From Pelargonium tetragonum (taxonomy: Eukaryota; Streptophyta; Magnoliopsida; Geraniales; Geraniaceae), in assembly GCA_036897445.1 (NCBI GenBank), contig JAYMTL010000045.1, positions 1-64,000 on the forward strand: a DNA stretch of 64,000 nt, written 5' to 3'. Shown here piece after piece: positions 51,953-62,400 of this stretch. Under the pieces are notes generated by a model. It was given only the letters and a program-made list of their open reading frames with translations, searched no databases and had not been told where the DNA came from. Within the stretch, counting starts at the first letter, position 1. Each line of letters begins with the position of its first letter. The position numbers were made by a program, and so were the translations under genes.

Positions 51953-52336
51953 ATGAGTAACGAAATGATAATGAAGTGGGCTCTTTACTATGCTTTCGGA
52001 ATAGCTCATGGATGGGTTTTTTTATTATTCATTAGGTTGACTCTATATTTTATATTAAAAAATCCTAAAATAAAAATAAAGCGGAAAGTCGTTTATAGCA
52101 TTATAAAAACTAAACTTGTAAGAAGTACTATACCTAGAAAAGATATAAGAAAGAAACCTATTCTCATCCATACCCTATTAAGAAAACCCTATCTACTATA
52201 TCTTATTGTCTATACTACCCGGTTCCCCTATTCATTCACGGCTAATCTCCTATTGCCCTCTGCTGCTCCCTCTCTATCTTACTTATACTTACTCCTAATC
52301 AAATCAAAAACTTTGAGCTCTTTAAAACTATGTTAG
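51953..52336 (+). CDS. Hypothetical basic membrane-anchored protein, 127 aa
   Basis: The frame opens on a true ATG and stops at TAG. I recognise no family. Residues 8-34 are a hydrophobic segment (starting at KWALYYAFG) that could span a membrane. Residues 36-75 are rich in Lys, Arg and Ile (NPKIKIKRK; RKDIRKKP). Residues 78-120 are again hydrophobic with several Tyr, Leu and Ser, so one or two membrane segments are possible. The first 80 or so bases, and the 50 bp upstream, have roughly twice the CA/TG content of the background. No ribosome-binding-like motif precedes the ATG. About one frame of this length is expected by chance in the window, so the case rests on the ATG start, the composition shift and the domain-like layout. 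Confidence 0.22.
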   Translation: MSNEMIMKWALYYAFGIAHGWVFLLFIRLTLYFILKNPKIKIKRKVVYSIIKTKLVRSTIPRKDIRKKPILIHTLLRKPYLLYLIVYTTRFPYSFTANLLLPSAAPSLSYLYLLLIKSKTLSSLKLC

Positions 52337-53561
52337 TAGGGAATTCAACTTAATAAGTACCCTTTTATTTATTCACGACTTCCTTATTGATTTTTCACAA
52401 GACAGATAATGACAACAACAAAAAAAGGAGTTTTATAATCACTTATATACTTCTATTAAGAAATTTATTTGCTTGTACTCTATAAATATCCAGGAAGATT
52501 TTTAGTGACATAGGACGTTGGGAGGCGCTTTCTACTCTTAAACACTAAATCTTTTTCATATAGTTTTGAACTCCCCTTCTTATTTCAACAAGAGAAAGAC
52601 AGAGTTCTAGCTATATTCGTTGCCTTTTATTATCTATTTACTTCGAGTTTACTAGACCTTTCCCTAAAAAATTTGTGTTTACACAGATATAAGTGGGGAA
52701 AACTCCGGAATATCCAGTAAATAGTAGAGGTTTAAGCGGAGTCTCTAACTAGTAAAAAGCTAGGGATTCCCTTTCAATAAGAGTCCCATAAAAAAGTTTT
52801 TTATTAGTTGTTCTAGTTTTTCCTAATTTCCTAATAGGTATTCCCGAGTCTTTTTTAGATAGTGTCGGCATTCTCTCTTATCTTATATAGTTTGGGATTA
52901 GAACCCTTGTAGCCGATGTATTCTGTTACTTATTCTATTCTTATTCTGGTTAAAGACCTTCAAGGCGACAAGGTCGGAGTTTTGTGTTCCTCTTGATTTC
53001 AGGTTTCCGAATTAAGGAAGTAGTCTAGATTAGATTTATGCGGCCTTACAACGTTTTGTACAAGGTTTTGTTGGATTCTCTTTGGAGCAAGTCAAAATAG
53101 AAAGAGTTCTTTGCCCCCGTTAAGCCCTATCTAGTCCAGCCAGAACGAGGGAACTAGAAAAAATTTTAACTAGATTTTTTTGTTAGGGCAATACTTCATA
53201 TACCTAGCATAACTCGTTCTGTCATCGCGTCAGCGTCTACTCCAGTAATTAATTCTTTTCATAAACCTATGTATCTTGTTTCGTAAGGAAATCATAAGCT
53301 CTGTTTCCAGGAATCAGGATGCAGTACTATAGCTTTTTAGTCAATTAGAAATTCTTATTCTCAAAATCTTATTTGTTGCTTAAGTTAAGACCTTGGTTTG
53401 CTAAATCAATAGTAAAAACTCGAACAGTAATTCCTGCTTTTTAACAAGTATAGCTCATCGTCATGCAGAATTAACAAAAGAATTGACTCTTTATAGCTAG
53501 AGAGTTGTATAAGCAGAGAGAGTAGTTATTCCAAGAATAAGAAAAAATTTAGTTTGACACA
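52337..53561. other. Gene-less stretch with second 18 bp repeat copy
   Basis: Nothing coding is seen. The only item is the 18 bp word at 52894-52911. Confidence 0.5.
52894..52911. repeat. 18 bp dispersed repeat, copy 2
   Basis: Exact match to 10721-10738. Like that copy it resembles a tRNA T-arm when read on the minus strand, and it lies about 650 bp from a cluster of clearer tRNA relics. Confidence 0.55.
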
Positions 53562-53632
53562 TAAGAGTTGGACTTGAACCTATGGCATTTGATAACGTGT
53601 TGGCTTGCTCTACCACTTGTAAAAGTAAGACT
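53562..53632 (-). pseudogene. tRNA-like relic, isotype uncertain
   Basis: On the minus strand GTGGTAGAGC and the T-region AGGTTCAAGTCC are separated so that exactly 23 nt lie between GAGC and the 5-nt T-stem. That is the canonical D-arm to T-arm distance with a 5-nt variable region. The T-loop TTCAAGT is canonical. The anticodon stem does not pair (AGCCA against ATCAA), and the nominal loop ACACGTT has C instead of U at position 33. The acceptor stem is absent. The nominal anticodon ACG should therefore not be trusted. This is a strongly decayed tRNA gene rather than a working one. Confidence 0.5.
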
Positions 53633-53748
53633 AAATAGAACACGGGTAATCAGAAAATAGGACAGATTCTTACTTATATTTGCAAAATCAAAGTAAATTC
53701 GGAAAGAAAATTTAAATATTTTAAATCAAAGGCTCTCTTTTGCTAATT

Positions 53749-53842
53749 CTGGAAAAACCCACTACTAAAAAAGAACCTGAACGCTCGTGATATAACAAGA
53801 TACTAAAGAAGTAAAATCAAGGGTTCGAACCCCATTTCCAAG
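53749..53842 (+). pseudogene. Possible class II tRNA relic
   Basis: A T-arm-like element, AAGGG-TTCGAAC-CCCAT, lies at 53819-53835. The 3' flank TTCCAAG (53836-53842) could pair with CTGGAA at 53749-53754 if one T has been lost, giving about 94 nt overall, the size of a tRNA-Ser or tRNA-Leu. I cannot find a convincing D-arm. GGGTTCGAACCC is also a perfect 12 bp palindrome, so it may be only another of the window's palindromic words. It lies about 120 bp from the relic at 53562-53632, on the opposite strand. Confidence 0.25.
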
Positions 53843-56325
53843 GGTTACAATTAGTAGCGCAATTAAGTTACTCCCAAAGGGTTAGGTTGAAACGGAAACT
53901 CTGATCATTCACAGACAGGGTGCCCCTCTAACTTAATCTACAAGATTACTTTAATTTATGTACAAAAGCAGGTTTTTATTATAAGATTAAACAATCCTAT
54001 GTATTAACACAGGGTGCATATAGATTGAAAGTTTTATTGGTAGAATCTTTGAGCGGTATTAGAGGTCTCTCGTATTATAAATATAATGATAAAGGTTTCT
54101 TTCCTGCTAGTTATCCACTTTAGGAGACTCTTTTGTATGCTTCAAAAAAAAATTCTGACTTGTACTAAAATTTTAGGTTTGAAAACGAAATTCTTTTTTT
54201 TAGATGTTAGTGCGTTAGCCTTGTCAGGTATATACCCCGCCTTTTCAGCGAGCATGAGTAAGAAAGATGAGGATCGCATGCTAATAAGAGGGCTTACTAT
54301 TAAGAGTACTCCACAAAGAAAAACCTTGACTTTCCTAGGCGGTTTTATAAACTTAGAAATATAAGGAACACTTACCGAAGAATAATGACTGCGCAAAGAT
54401 ATAAAATTCAATTAAGAATGTTTAGCTTTTAAGCCTCTATAACCCCGTACCAGATTTCATATGTTCCAAAATTTTCAAGATGATAAATTCTTCTTTTTTG
54501 AAAAATGCAACCTACCTGTAATAAAGCCGTAATCTGTATATCCTAACCAAAATATACTACGCTTTGAATCTTTGGAAGGTCCGCATTGAACTGGCAAACC
54601 CAATTCAGGAGAGGAGCTCAGCTTTTTATATCCCAGATTTTTCTTTCGGCACAATCCCGTGTAAATCGAGTTCTCTAAAATTATCTATTACCTCTGGTAC
54701 AAGTCAAAATCCCTACTAGATTTTGTACGAAATAACGCATCAACGTAAATTTGTTCCTGTTCTCAAATCCCTTTTACTATATTTATATTGCAGGATCAAA
54801 AAAGGTTATACTTCAAAAAAAGGGCAAGGGGTACCCGAAGTCTTTTTAAAAGAAAGCGTCTATATTAACTTAAGCCTTTTCCGAATTCATTTGCTATCCC
54901 CCTTATTAGAAAAAATCACTCTTTTATTCTTATTATATAGTATTAAATTATAGGCTTTTTACGTTCTTGCCCCTTATAGTTTATCCAAAGTTTTAGCTTA
55001 GTTTTTCTCGTCGCTATCCTTTGAGTTTAGTAAGAAAATAACAAAAGAGTCTCTTTCAATTAGATTTAGATAGAGACCTACACAATTAAGAAATCCTTGA
55101 AAAAGAAAAGAGTTCGGTCCATAGCACTTTAGTTTGACAACTTTCAAAACATTAGAAGCATTTACTAGGATCTCAAACTCCTTGAAACCTTAAAATTTTT
55201 ATTACAGCAGCAGGTCAGCAAAGTGGCGATTACTCATACCCAAAGTAGCTTACAAAGTTCTACCTCTTGTTAAAAAGTTTTATACTCATTTTGTAGCTTT
55301 CTCAGGAGAGATTACGTAAATCTAGAATATCCTACAAAACTATAACTCTTTTTTAGGAAAGATTGCTATAACAAATCTGAATATATCCTATACTATAGAT
55401 TATGTTATACCGTCTTAGCAACCTCTAGACATTTTACACGCCTGTTATTTTCCACCAATCACTATATTGACTTCAACTTAGGTGCTATTGCTAACATGCT
55501 CCTTTTCAGTAATCCTTCTTAATAGAGTTCCATAGTTTACCTTTTGTAGAGTCAAACTTGCCCTGTAGCTCGTTAAACAGGTTTCTTTTGCTATGTCTCT
55601 GATGGCCCAAGATTCCTTGTAGCCTATAACTTTAGCTTCTTTATTTTGAAATTTGATAGAGTACTTTTAGTGCAAATGAACCCATTTATGGAAGATTTTG
55701 GATTCTTCGAGCTTTATTTAATTAAAAAGGGGGTACGAATTCAACTCGTGTGAAATTGACTAGAATAGTTATATAATAGATTGTATTAGTTGTTAAGGCA
55801 AGATTTATCTTGTACTCTGTAGTTACTGACACGGAGAGGATTTAGCCTTAAGAGATAGTAGATGTTTACTCGCCTTTATGCGGAGAGGAGGAAAGGTGAG
55901 ATAGTTTATATACCTACAGACACTCATAGGTACAAACTTATGACTTCCTTCTTACTCTTGTCTACCCTACCTTAAGAGAGTACCTCCAGCTAGACTTTCT
56001 TCATAGTACTCTTTGTTTGATATTATGGGGGTATATTCTTACTCCTCTTAGTCTGAGGATTCCCTAGACTTACTGTAAACTTAAAGTCAAATTATAAATG
56101 ACTCAAAAAAGGTTTTCTATTCAAGCATTCTACAGTGATTTAATTCCTCATTTCTGAATCCGAAGTAGGTCGGTTTCCATAGTAGATACAACGCGCGTCG
56201 AACCAAGAACTCTGTTACTATATAAAGAATCTTAAGTATACCTAATTTTTACGTTAAAATGACTTAGGTGAAAATATTCTACTTAAACCTTACCTCGACT
56301 TTAGAAATAGACTTCTTAAGTATAT
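53843..56325. other. Gene-less stretch, nothing recognised
   Basis: Overlapping short frames at 54086-54364 (plus) and 54142-54411 (minus), and one at 54723-54953, have no motif. No repeat or RNA was noticed between the two tRNA-relic sites. Confidence 0.5.
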
Positions 56326-56404
56326 AATGGGGGTGCTTAATTTAAGTAGGTAGAGCATCGGCTTTTTAATCTAACGGGCGCTGGTTCAAAGCCTCCCGTA
56401 GGAG
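56326..56404 (+). pseudogene. tRNA-Lys(UUU)-like relic
   Basis: GGTAGAGC (56349-56356) is followed at exact canonical spacing by an anticodon arm with loop TTTTTAA (anticodon UUU, 56365-56367), a 5-nt variable region and a T-arm GCTGG-TTCAAAG-CCTCC. From GGTAGAGCAT through the T-loop it closely resembles plant-mitochondrial tRNA-Lys as I remember it. Two of the five anticodon-stem positions and two of the five T-stem positions are mismatched. The D-stem GCTT/GAGC (56335-56338 and 56353-56356) can form, but the D-loop of 14 nt is about 5-6 nt too long. No acceptor stem pairs. I call it a pseudogene, clearer than the Lys-like relic at 5445-5512, which has different lesions. Confidence 0.6.
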
Positions 56405-59400
56405 TTAAGACTTTAGTTAATATGACTTCTTTTTCTTGAATCTATTCCTTAATTAAAAATGAAAAAGAATCCATGCAAAAATAGAGTTTCGAAATATTGC
56501 CTCATTAGAAAGATTTTCTAGGATCTGGCCCGCGAGGTTCTCTTAACATATAGAATACTAAAAGAAAGTTGAAGGGTAGTACAAAAAAAGCCTTATCAAA
56601 CTCGACTCCAAAAAATCTAATCTTTACTTTTTTGTAAGTGCGAACTCTGTAAAAATTTAAGTCAGTGAAAATCCATTGCATTAGTTGGGTTTTTAGGATA
56701 TGGTAGCTCTACGAAAACTTGACTTTTCCTAGGGCACAAGCTTACTTGGAGTATGGGTGTCCCCCCTTAAAAAAGGACTATAAACCGCTTTTAACATTCT
56801 AAAAGGCAAAGAATTTAATAAAAAGTTATCACAACAATTTAAAAAGTCTCCAAAACCGGAAAGGGGTTCCAAACAAAAAGGGAGTCTCTGGCAAAGGCAT
56901 AAAGGACTCTTAATTTACTAAACTCGGATTTTTATTGAAAAGAAATTAGGATTCCTCAGGATTTTTCTAAAAGGAACAGCTAGTTTCTAGTTTATGGCAA
57001 GTACTCTATTTAAACCTATATATAGGATAGGAATTTACCTATTTGTTTTGTAAAACAAAGCAGCCATTTAAAACTTATACAGGGGAGGAAGCCAACAGCT
57101 CCGCTTAATTTAATTCATAAAATATGAAAATTTTTTAGAAGTAAAGTTATAGTTTTACAAAGTCTAAGGAAAGATGAAGTCTTGCTGTATACGAAGGGGT
57201 TACTAATCTGATATTAGAACAGGCATATAGAAGTTAAAGCAGTTAAGCGATAAACTACTAAACTCTTGGATACCTTTGGTTATATACTCCATTAGCCAGG
57301 CGATCCTCGGAATAGGAAACAACAGTATCCAGTGAGTTAAAGTATAAAAAGCTTAACATTATATAAAAAAAATTCCTCTTAGGCAAAAGGAACCCTTACA
57401 GAATTGAGAACTACTTTGATACAATATTTAGGAAATCTGGTGCCATATAAAAGATAAAAAATCCCCAAGCCTTAGGTTTACCTAGCAAAAAGAAAGGAAA
57501 GTTTAGAAAAACTCCTTTCTTAGGGCATACCGCGACCCCTCTATGTCAGAACAAACCCCAATTCTCTATCTAAATCTAAGAAAAACTGTAACTAGTTAAT
57601 ATCTAGTAGCAGGGTCCTAAAGTTCGGGAAACTATCCTTTAAACTTACGTTACGACTTAAAAAAGTATTAAAGATTGAATCCTTGCGCAAAAATACACGA
57701 AAAATCACTTGATGAAGACGCGCTTACTGTACCAAACTCTAAAAAAAAAGTTTCAAAAGCACAAACTCCCATTGCCTTATTTTACGAAATCCTGAATAAA
57801 AAAAAGAAATTTGAATACAGGGTAAGACTCCTTAAAAGTCAAAAATCGGGAGTCCTTTAGCCCAGCCTAACTGCTTCCCTTGCATATGAGAGCTTCCTTT
57901 CCTTATAAAGACTTCAAAATAAAGAAGGCGATTCCTTCTAAGCAATACTAACTAGCTTGTAAAAAAAAGACTTTGTGCTCTAAGGGGAGTTTATAAATAT
58001 AGAATAAATTCTTAAAGGAGGCTTTTTTTCATTTCTTTTAGGTTACTCGCTCAGGAAAATGATAACAATTTACTATCTATATACTTAGGGCTATAGTGTT
58101 TTCTAATAAAAAAAGTACAGCACTCAATTGCGGAGATACAAAAGCGCCGGAGTTTAGTCTCAATTTCCAGGGCTTGTCGAATAAGCGCAAATACACCTTA
58201 GATTTGACTTTTTAGTAGTTCAAGTATTTTTTAATTTGTACTTAGCCAAGGGACTCCAGGGGCCCGTTGTAGTTTTGGCTTTTGTGCGGTCTACCTATGA
58301 GAAATTTCGGACTTCTATATATAATATATTATATAAATGTCCTAAAGAAAAAAAATCTCTTTTCATATCGCTCAACAATTCTCTTTAGCTTAAGTTTTTT
58401 GTAGATAAACCCGCTGGGCTTACCTAGACGAAGGAACTTGTAAACCCCGAAACAGAACTCTTTCTCCTAGTAAATGACATTCTATCTATAAATATTCTAT
58501 TTATTATACTCAATCGTTTTTATAATTTATATTATATATAGTCCTATGTTAATTTTAGGTCTTTATTTATCGGAATTTATAGTCTTTGTAAAGGTATCTT
58601 CCTCTTATTCTTAGTTGTTCCTGGCTCTCGAGAGGATAGCCTTATATTAGAAGTATATAAGTCAGTCTATTTTCCCAACTGCAACGTAATAGAAGAAGGT
58701 TAATGTATGATAGTTTAATGAAAATATCTGCTTACGTTATAATATTATAACTTGCTTTCTATACCTATTTTTGTATGTAATTGTAAGACCTTCTGTGCCC
58801 CTATTTCTGTGTTACTCTTCATAACCATCCTTTTATCTACCTTGTTTCTTACTCTCCGTATTTCTATAAAAGCTCTACTTACCCTAAAAATCTTAAAAAA
58901 AACTACATGTTTTATATTTTATATAGAAATATACGAGAATGGCTACTCTAAAAAACCTGTACCGAAAGACCTTGGGAGATACTGGAAATGAGTAAACAGA
59001 TAAGGGTAGAATATCAAGACAAAAAATCTTCTGTTATCCAAAATTCAAATGAACTAGGATCCAAAAAGGGGTTTCGAGCATAGATTAGCCTGGTATCTAT
59101 CTAGATTCTAGTAGGAACTCACAAATTTTAGAATTGCACTGATTGAATATACCTACCAGGCGGTTCTTTATAAAACAAAGGTATTCTTAATAACTTTATT
59201 TTACTTTGAAAACTTTCAATAAAAAAGAGTGAATTTATACACAGGTCCTTTTTCAGTACTCCTTAAATCCTTGCAGTTTCTTTTACTTATGGAAACCCGC
59301 GAGTATCCTACAGGGTTTCTATTTTATTCTTAGCACTCTAAGTTTACCCGTGTAGATTAGGAATCCCTTTCATTACTTCCAAAGGGGAACACCTAGAATT

Positions 59401-62400
59401 TTTCCTATATTAATATTAGAATCTTGTATAATTTTTTATCAACGGATTTTAAAATGTATAAAAAGTCGAAGTTTTAATCTATATCCACGAGTCCTATTAA
59501 GGATATCTCGAGTAACACAAAAAATTCCCGACTAAAATGAAATAAGGACCCCGTATTAACAGACTTACATTGAGTCCTAAACTTTTTAAGCAACAAATTC
59601 ATTCAATAGTTTTTTTATAGGTACACGGGCTCTAGGAGTTTTTTTAATCAAGAAACATTTATAGGAATATAGCGCCTTGCTTTACTTTTGTTATCCTTAC
59701 CCGAGTAGCGTGTAGGAAATGAGGTAAAATTGTTGCGGGAATTTTCCCTATTACACTAAAGTTTCTATAGTAAACAACTTTTAAGCGCTCTGTTTGAGAA
59801 AAGATTTACGGTTTGGAGTCGTGTAGAAATTTGACTTGTTTCAACTACAAGTAGACTTATAATTCCTTGTTAAGAGCCCGACAAAAGTAAGTAAAATTCT
59901 TGAAATATCCTATTTCAAAGGTTTTCTGAAATCCATATCCATATAAATGAAAGAATGTTCATGCCTAAGTAAGAAAAAGCACTGCTGCATAGATAGGAAA
60001 CTTTCTTTTTTTCGTAATTTCATACCATTGTTTATTGCTTTCCAAATTTCGTTCAGCTACGTACCAAAAAGCTAGGCTACTTATGTTCGGTTATAGCTTC
60101 CAACAGTGTTAGGCCTTTTCTTTAATAAGGATCTCCTGAAACAAGGTCGAAGGCTTAGAACTTTCGGGTAGAGAATCTTTTTATATCAATATTTATATCT
60201 GATACTTTGATTTTTTCTTTCTTTTCAAAAAGTGCTGCTAGGGTTCCTTATACTAGCTCTAATCCGGGGTAAGTCTTGCAACAGGGAAATAGAAAAGGGA
60301 ATTTTTTCGTATGGGACTTACAGAATAAAGAGGAAAATCTGAAAAAGAACATAATAACAAAAGAGAAGACACCTGCATCGCTATAAAAAAAATCTTTCAT
60401 GCCACTTTTTAGTACTATACGTCTGGAAATAGCAATTACAAAGTATACTTTATTAAAGCATAGGGAAATTACTTAATAGGAAGCCCCTTTTGAGACATCT
60501 AAGATTCCTGTGTCTTTTTATATGGCAAGTTATTCTTGACTTTAGTGGTAGTAAATTCTAACAATCATATATATATAAATTGAAAAGTAGCTAACAGTTA
60601 TAGGCATAAAATCTTAGGGGAGATTGAATTTATATGTACCTTGGTGTTTCTTTATCTAGGGTTCCTATAAAAGTACATTATTACTGGAAGCCCTTAGTAA
60701 ACTTTATATCAGGTATCAGAATCCTAAAAGGGAGTTTAGTCTCGGAACTAGAAACAATATAGAATCACTTCAATAATTGAAATAGAGTCTTGAGCGTTTA
60801 CTTTATAAAAGAAGAAAAAGAACGGAAGTCAATATGTGTAGGTTAAGAGGACTCCGTATTCTAAAAAAAGGGTGCTAGTATCTCATAGGTTTTAGTAAAT
60901 GCAAAATTCAATTAGGTAAAACTTAGATTTTTAAGGGGGGTCGTTTCTTTCATAAACTCTATCTTTAGAAAATTCAAGTACTAAAGTAGATACTTAATAT
61001 AGTAAATAGATGTGGGTCATTTTATTAAAAATTTATACTAGACTTATTCCGATTGCTAGGCTCTGTGCAGCTATAGCTTGTTAAGTCTTTTTTGGCTTCT
61101 GCTTTATATCTTCTATAATATCTTGCCTTTTTATGTTGTGTTGAAAACTCCATTGGTTCCTACCAAGTCTAATAAGTTAGTACTAAAGCTATAGGAATTC
61201 GTTACTTATACCCTAAGCTTTGATAGCTTACCTTTCTGGCCCAGCCTGCTACTAAGGTAAGGGTAGGACATACTCATAAAAAGAGCAAAACTAGGATGGC
61301 ATATTGTTAAGTGTCCTGAACGAGCTAGTGTATAGGATTTGACTTTGATTATAAAGGGTTTAATATTCAAGTTTATGCTTGAGGACTTCTCTTGACTGGA
61401 TATAATGAGGGAGTATTTTATTACTCTTTAGCCCTCCCCTTGTCGCTTATTGGAAAAAGATTGCAATCTAACTAGCGCCACAAGACAAGCTCTCAAAAAG
61501 TAGACCAATCAAACTTATATACAATAGTAATTTGTTTTGGGTGTACGCTTTCTTTCTAAGAGTAAAGAATGATTCTTTATTTTCTTTTTACCGATCAGTG
61601 GATTTTTCTTAACATGCTAAAAGTTCAAATGCTACCTAAAAACTATCAAAAGGGAGCTAAGGGACAGCCCTATAAATAAAGGAGACCCCTTTTTAGGTAT
61701 ATAAAGTAGTACTAGAGAAATGAGTCTAATTAGAATACGGGACCTGCACAGTATTCCAAAAGGAATTCCAATACCCGAAGCGTAGTCAAGTAAAAATTCT
61801 TTAATTCTAGAATATGAAGAGATAGGGGCTACCCCTTGAAAAACTCTAGATCGATATAAAAAGGAAAGGTCCTGGGTAATAAAAACTATTTTGACAGGGT
61901 AGTAAGAATAAAAAACTCTGGTTAAGTAAGGGTCAATACGGTCAAAACATATTGTATGGCTGCACCGCATATAGTACGTTGTAGCCTTGGGAGTTCCTGA
62001 AGTACAGGGTTTGTATTTTGAACTATATAGCATTTCCCGGCAATTCTATATGTTAAGATTTGGTTAGTATAGGACACTTGAAATAGGTTGTCAAAAGGCT
62101 TTTTTTAGTTATCTTTCTTTTCAATAAAATACTGACTCTTAACCCGGGTTCCTTTAGGCCTTTTAATAGGAGGCGGATAACTTTCTGAGTTGAATTGTAA
62201 GAGTTATATAGAAGAATTTCTCGAATAAACAGAAAAGGATATAGAAACTAAGAAGCCCTTCTTTTTACATTTACATTGAGGCAAGTATCCTTTTATTTGA
62301 AGACCCTTAGAATCCTCACACACTATATATCTATAATAAAGGGTTAATGAAAGCCCTGTGAAGAGAATCTTAATAGATACCCCGCCTCAGTCTTAAGGAT

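Noticed and set aside
61632-62033. Longest open frame, 133 codons on the minus strand with ATG start
   Set aside because: No recognisable motif, bland composition and background-like base use. About one frame of this length is expected by chance in 64 kb.
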